Part shown: positions 63,179 through 64,000 of the stretch, piece by piece
Layout of the letters: each line of letters opens with the position of its first letter
How positions within the stretch are numbered: position 1 is the first letter of the stretch
NCBI GenBank assembly: GCA_046331425.1
Contig: JAXLQU010000001.1
Span: 434,001 to 498,000, forward strand
Source: JANNUT01 sp046331425
Lineage (GTDB): Bacteria > Acidobacteriota > Polarisedimenticolia > J045
Length of the DNA stretch: 64,000 bases
Direction: 5' to 3'
Notes under the pieces: generated by a model
Seen by the model: only the letters and a program-made list of their open reading frames with translations
The model's database searches: none
What the model was told of the DNA's origin: nothing
Translations under genes and position numbers: made by a program

Positions 63179-63768
63179 CCGAAAAAGACCTCGAACTCAT
63201 CGGACGGGCGGCCCGAGGGGATCGGGAGGCTTTCGACGCGCTGATAGGGCCGCGTTGGGATCGGATCTTCCGTATTGCCTGGCGCATCACTTCTGACCGG
63301 GAGGAGGGACAGGATGTCGCACAACGCGCGTGCCTTCGCTTGTGGGAAAACCTCTCGCGATTTCGACTCGGGGAAGACCTCGACGGTTGGATCTACCGCA
63401 TGACAGTCAACCTTGCCCTCGATGCGATCCGGCGCCGCCGCGCTCGCCCGGAAACTCCCGTGGCGTTCGTCCCCGAACCGGAGAGCCTCGGTCGCGGTCC
63501 GCTCGACAGCGTGCTGGCCCACGAGCTCGAACGCGCGCTACAGGACGTCACCCGAGACCTCGCGCCACGACAGAAGGCAGCATTTGTGTTGGTGCGAATC
63601 GAAGGATTGGAGCCCACGGACGCGGCCGCGGTTCTGGGTGTGGCTCCCTCCACCGTGCGCAATCACTTGTTCCAAGCGCGAGCCGCAATCTCTGCGCGGC
63701 TCCGCGAGCGTCATCCGAAGCTGCTGGGCGAGTTGGGCGTCGATCCGCTGGGCGAGGAGGAATCGTGA
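63175..63768 (+). CDS. ECF-type sigma factor
   Basis: The ATG at 63175 overlaps thiL (ATGA). The 197-residue protein has sigma70 region 2 (about 10-80, with LIGPRWDRIFRIAWRI and DVAQRACLRLWENLSRFR) and region 4 (about 135-185, LAPRQKAAFVLVRIEGLEP, GVAPSTVRNHLFQARAAI). It directs RNA polymerase to a special promoter set. The GTGA overlap with the following Cys-motif protein strongly suggests that gene is its anti-sigma. Coupling to thiL is unusual. Confidence 0.9.
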   Translation: MTEKDLELIGRAARGDREAFDALIGPRWDRIFRIAWRITSDREEGQDVAQRACLRLWENLSRFRLGEDLDGWIYRMTVNLALDAIRRRRARPETPVAFVPEPESLGRGPLDSVLAHELERALQDVTRDLAPRQKAAFVLVRIEGLEPTDAAAVLGVAPSTVRNHLFQARAAISARLRERHPKLLGELGVDPLGEEES

Positions 63769-64000
63769 GTTCGAACGCTGCTTGGCCACATCTCGAGGCG
63801 GCGGTGATTGCCGACATTGCTGCCGGCCGGTCACCCGACCACGACGAAGCGGCCCACCTTGGGGTTTGTGCCGAGTGTCGTCGGGCACTCGTCGCGCTCG
63901 ATCCATCGGCGTTGTTTTCGCTGCTGAACGCGCTGCCGCCCACCGAGATCGTGCCAGCCCCGCCGCGCTTTGCCAAGATGTCGCTTCCCACCGCGGCATC
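63765..64000 (+). CDS. Probable anti-sigma factor, partial (runs off the window)
   Basis: The GTG at 63765 overlaps the sigma factor stop. The visible 78 residues (MSSNAAWPHLEAAVIADIAAG) contain an H-x3-C-x2-C zinc-binding motif (HLGVCAEC), the core of the ZAS anti-sigma domain; the third ligand set and the membrane part lie outside the window. It is expected to hold the ECF sigma factor inactive until a signal releases it. Confidence 0.7.
   Translation, partial: MSSNAAWPHLEAAVIADIAAGRSPDHDEAAHLGVCAECRRALVALDPSALFSLLNALPPTEIVPAPPRFAKMSLPTAA

Overview
The window is 64 kb of GC-rich DNA (roughly 62-65 % by eye) from a Gram-negative bacterium. It encodes an apolipoprotein N-acyltransferase (Lnt), a presqualene/phytoene-type synthase, type IV pilus minor pilins, ErpA and complex I subunit NuoI. 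Ribonuclease Y, CarD/CdnL, RqcH, a bactofilin, a TIGR02147-family protein, a SpoIIE-type phosphatase and large secreted proteins with Cys-rich DGDC/GGTC motifs occur alongside. That mix fits the former Deltaproteobacteria (Myxococcota/Desulfobacterota/Binatota) or a neighbouring phylum better than an enteric or a Firmicute; the lineage is inference. No rRNA, CRISPR array, prophage or intact insertion sequence was found.

Layout. 0-8 kb: AraC-type regulator, dimethylargininase, and a leftward operon of secreted proteins (small secreted protein, a repeat-containing tail-fibre-like protein, an S8-like protease, a small exported protein). 8-10.5 kb: GyrI-like / TIGR02147 / VOC operon and a DUF1579 protein. 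10.5-11.3 kb: an apparently gene-poor stretch ending in tRNA-Thr. 11.5-16.7 kb: bactofilin, M28 and M16 peptidases. 16.7-20.2 kb: DUF3524 glycosyltransferase, GHMP kinase, secreted protein, P-loop kinase. 20.3-27 kb: nuoI, dxs, pepA, a tRNA nucleotidyltransferase/poly(A) polymerase and a secreted protein. 27-36 kb: gamma-carbonic anhydrase, NrnA-like DHH phosphoesterase, RimK-like ligase, proline dehydrogenase, metallophosphoesterase, FmdB-type protein, ribonuclease Y, PP2C phosphatase, S26-like peptidase, exonuclease. 36-43.6 kb: sensor kinase, tRNA-Ser, a lipid/envelope trio (hpnD-like, lnt, fabF) and erpA. 43.6-51.2 kb: a leftward type IV pilus minor-pilin operon (fimT/gspH-like, pilV-like, giant pilW-like, pilX-like, degenerate GGDEF). 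51.6-64 kb: tRNA-Leu, radical SAM protein, carD, rqcH, flippase-like/nrdR/hsp20/lon, DUF533, AIM24, thiL, ECF sigma factor and its probable anti-sigma.

Two themes stand out. First, the minor-pilin operon: the pilW-like gene encodes a 1015-residue prepilin that carries Fn3-like modules and six Asp-box (Ycf48/BNR-like) repeats, and the pilX-like protein has repeated acidic DG..W motifs. This looks like a pilus tip that carries its own adhesin or sensor, with no pilY1 in the window. Second, at least six genes are broken by frameshifts. Several can be repaired by changing one base in a homopolymer, with conserved protein motifs intact on both sides. I read these mainly as residual long-read assembly errors rather than gene decay, so they should be checked against reads before any pseudogene claim.

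Genes are tightly packed: many neighbours overlap by ATGA or GTGA, so translational coupling is common here.
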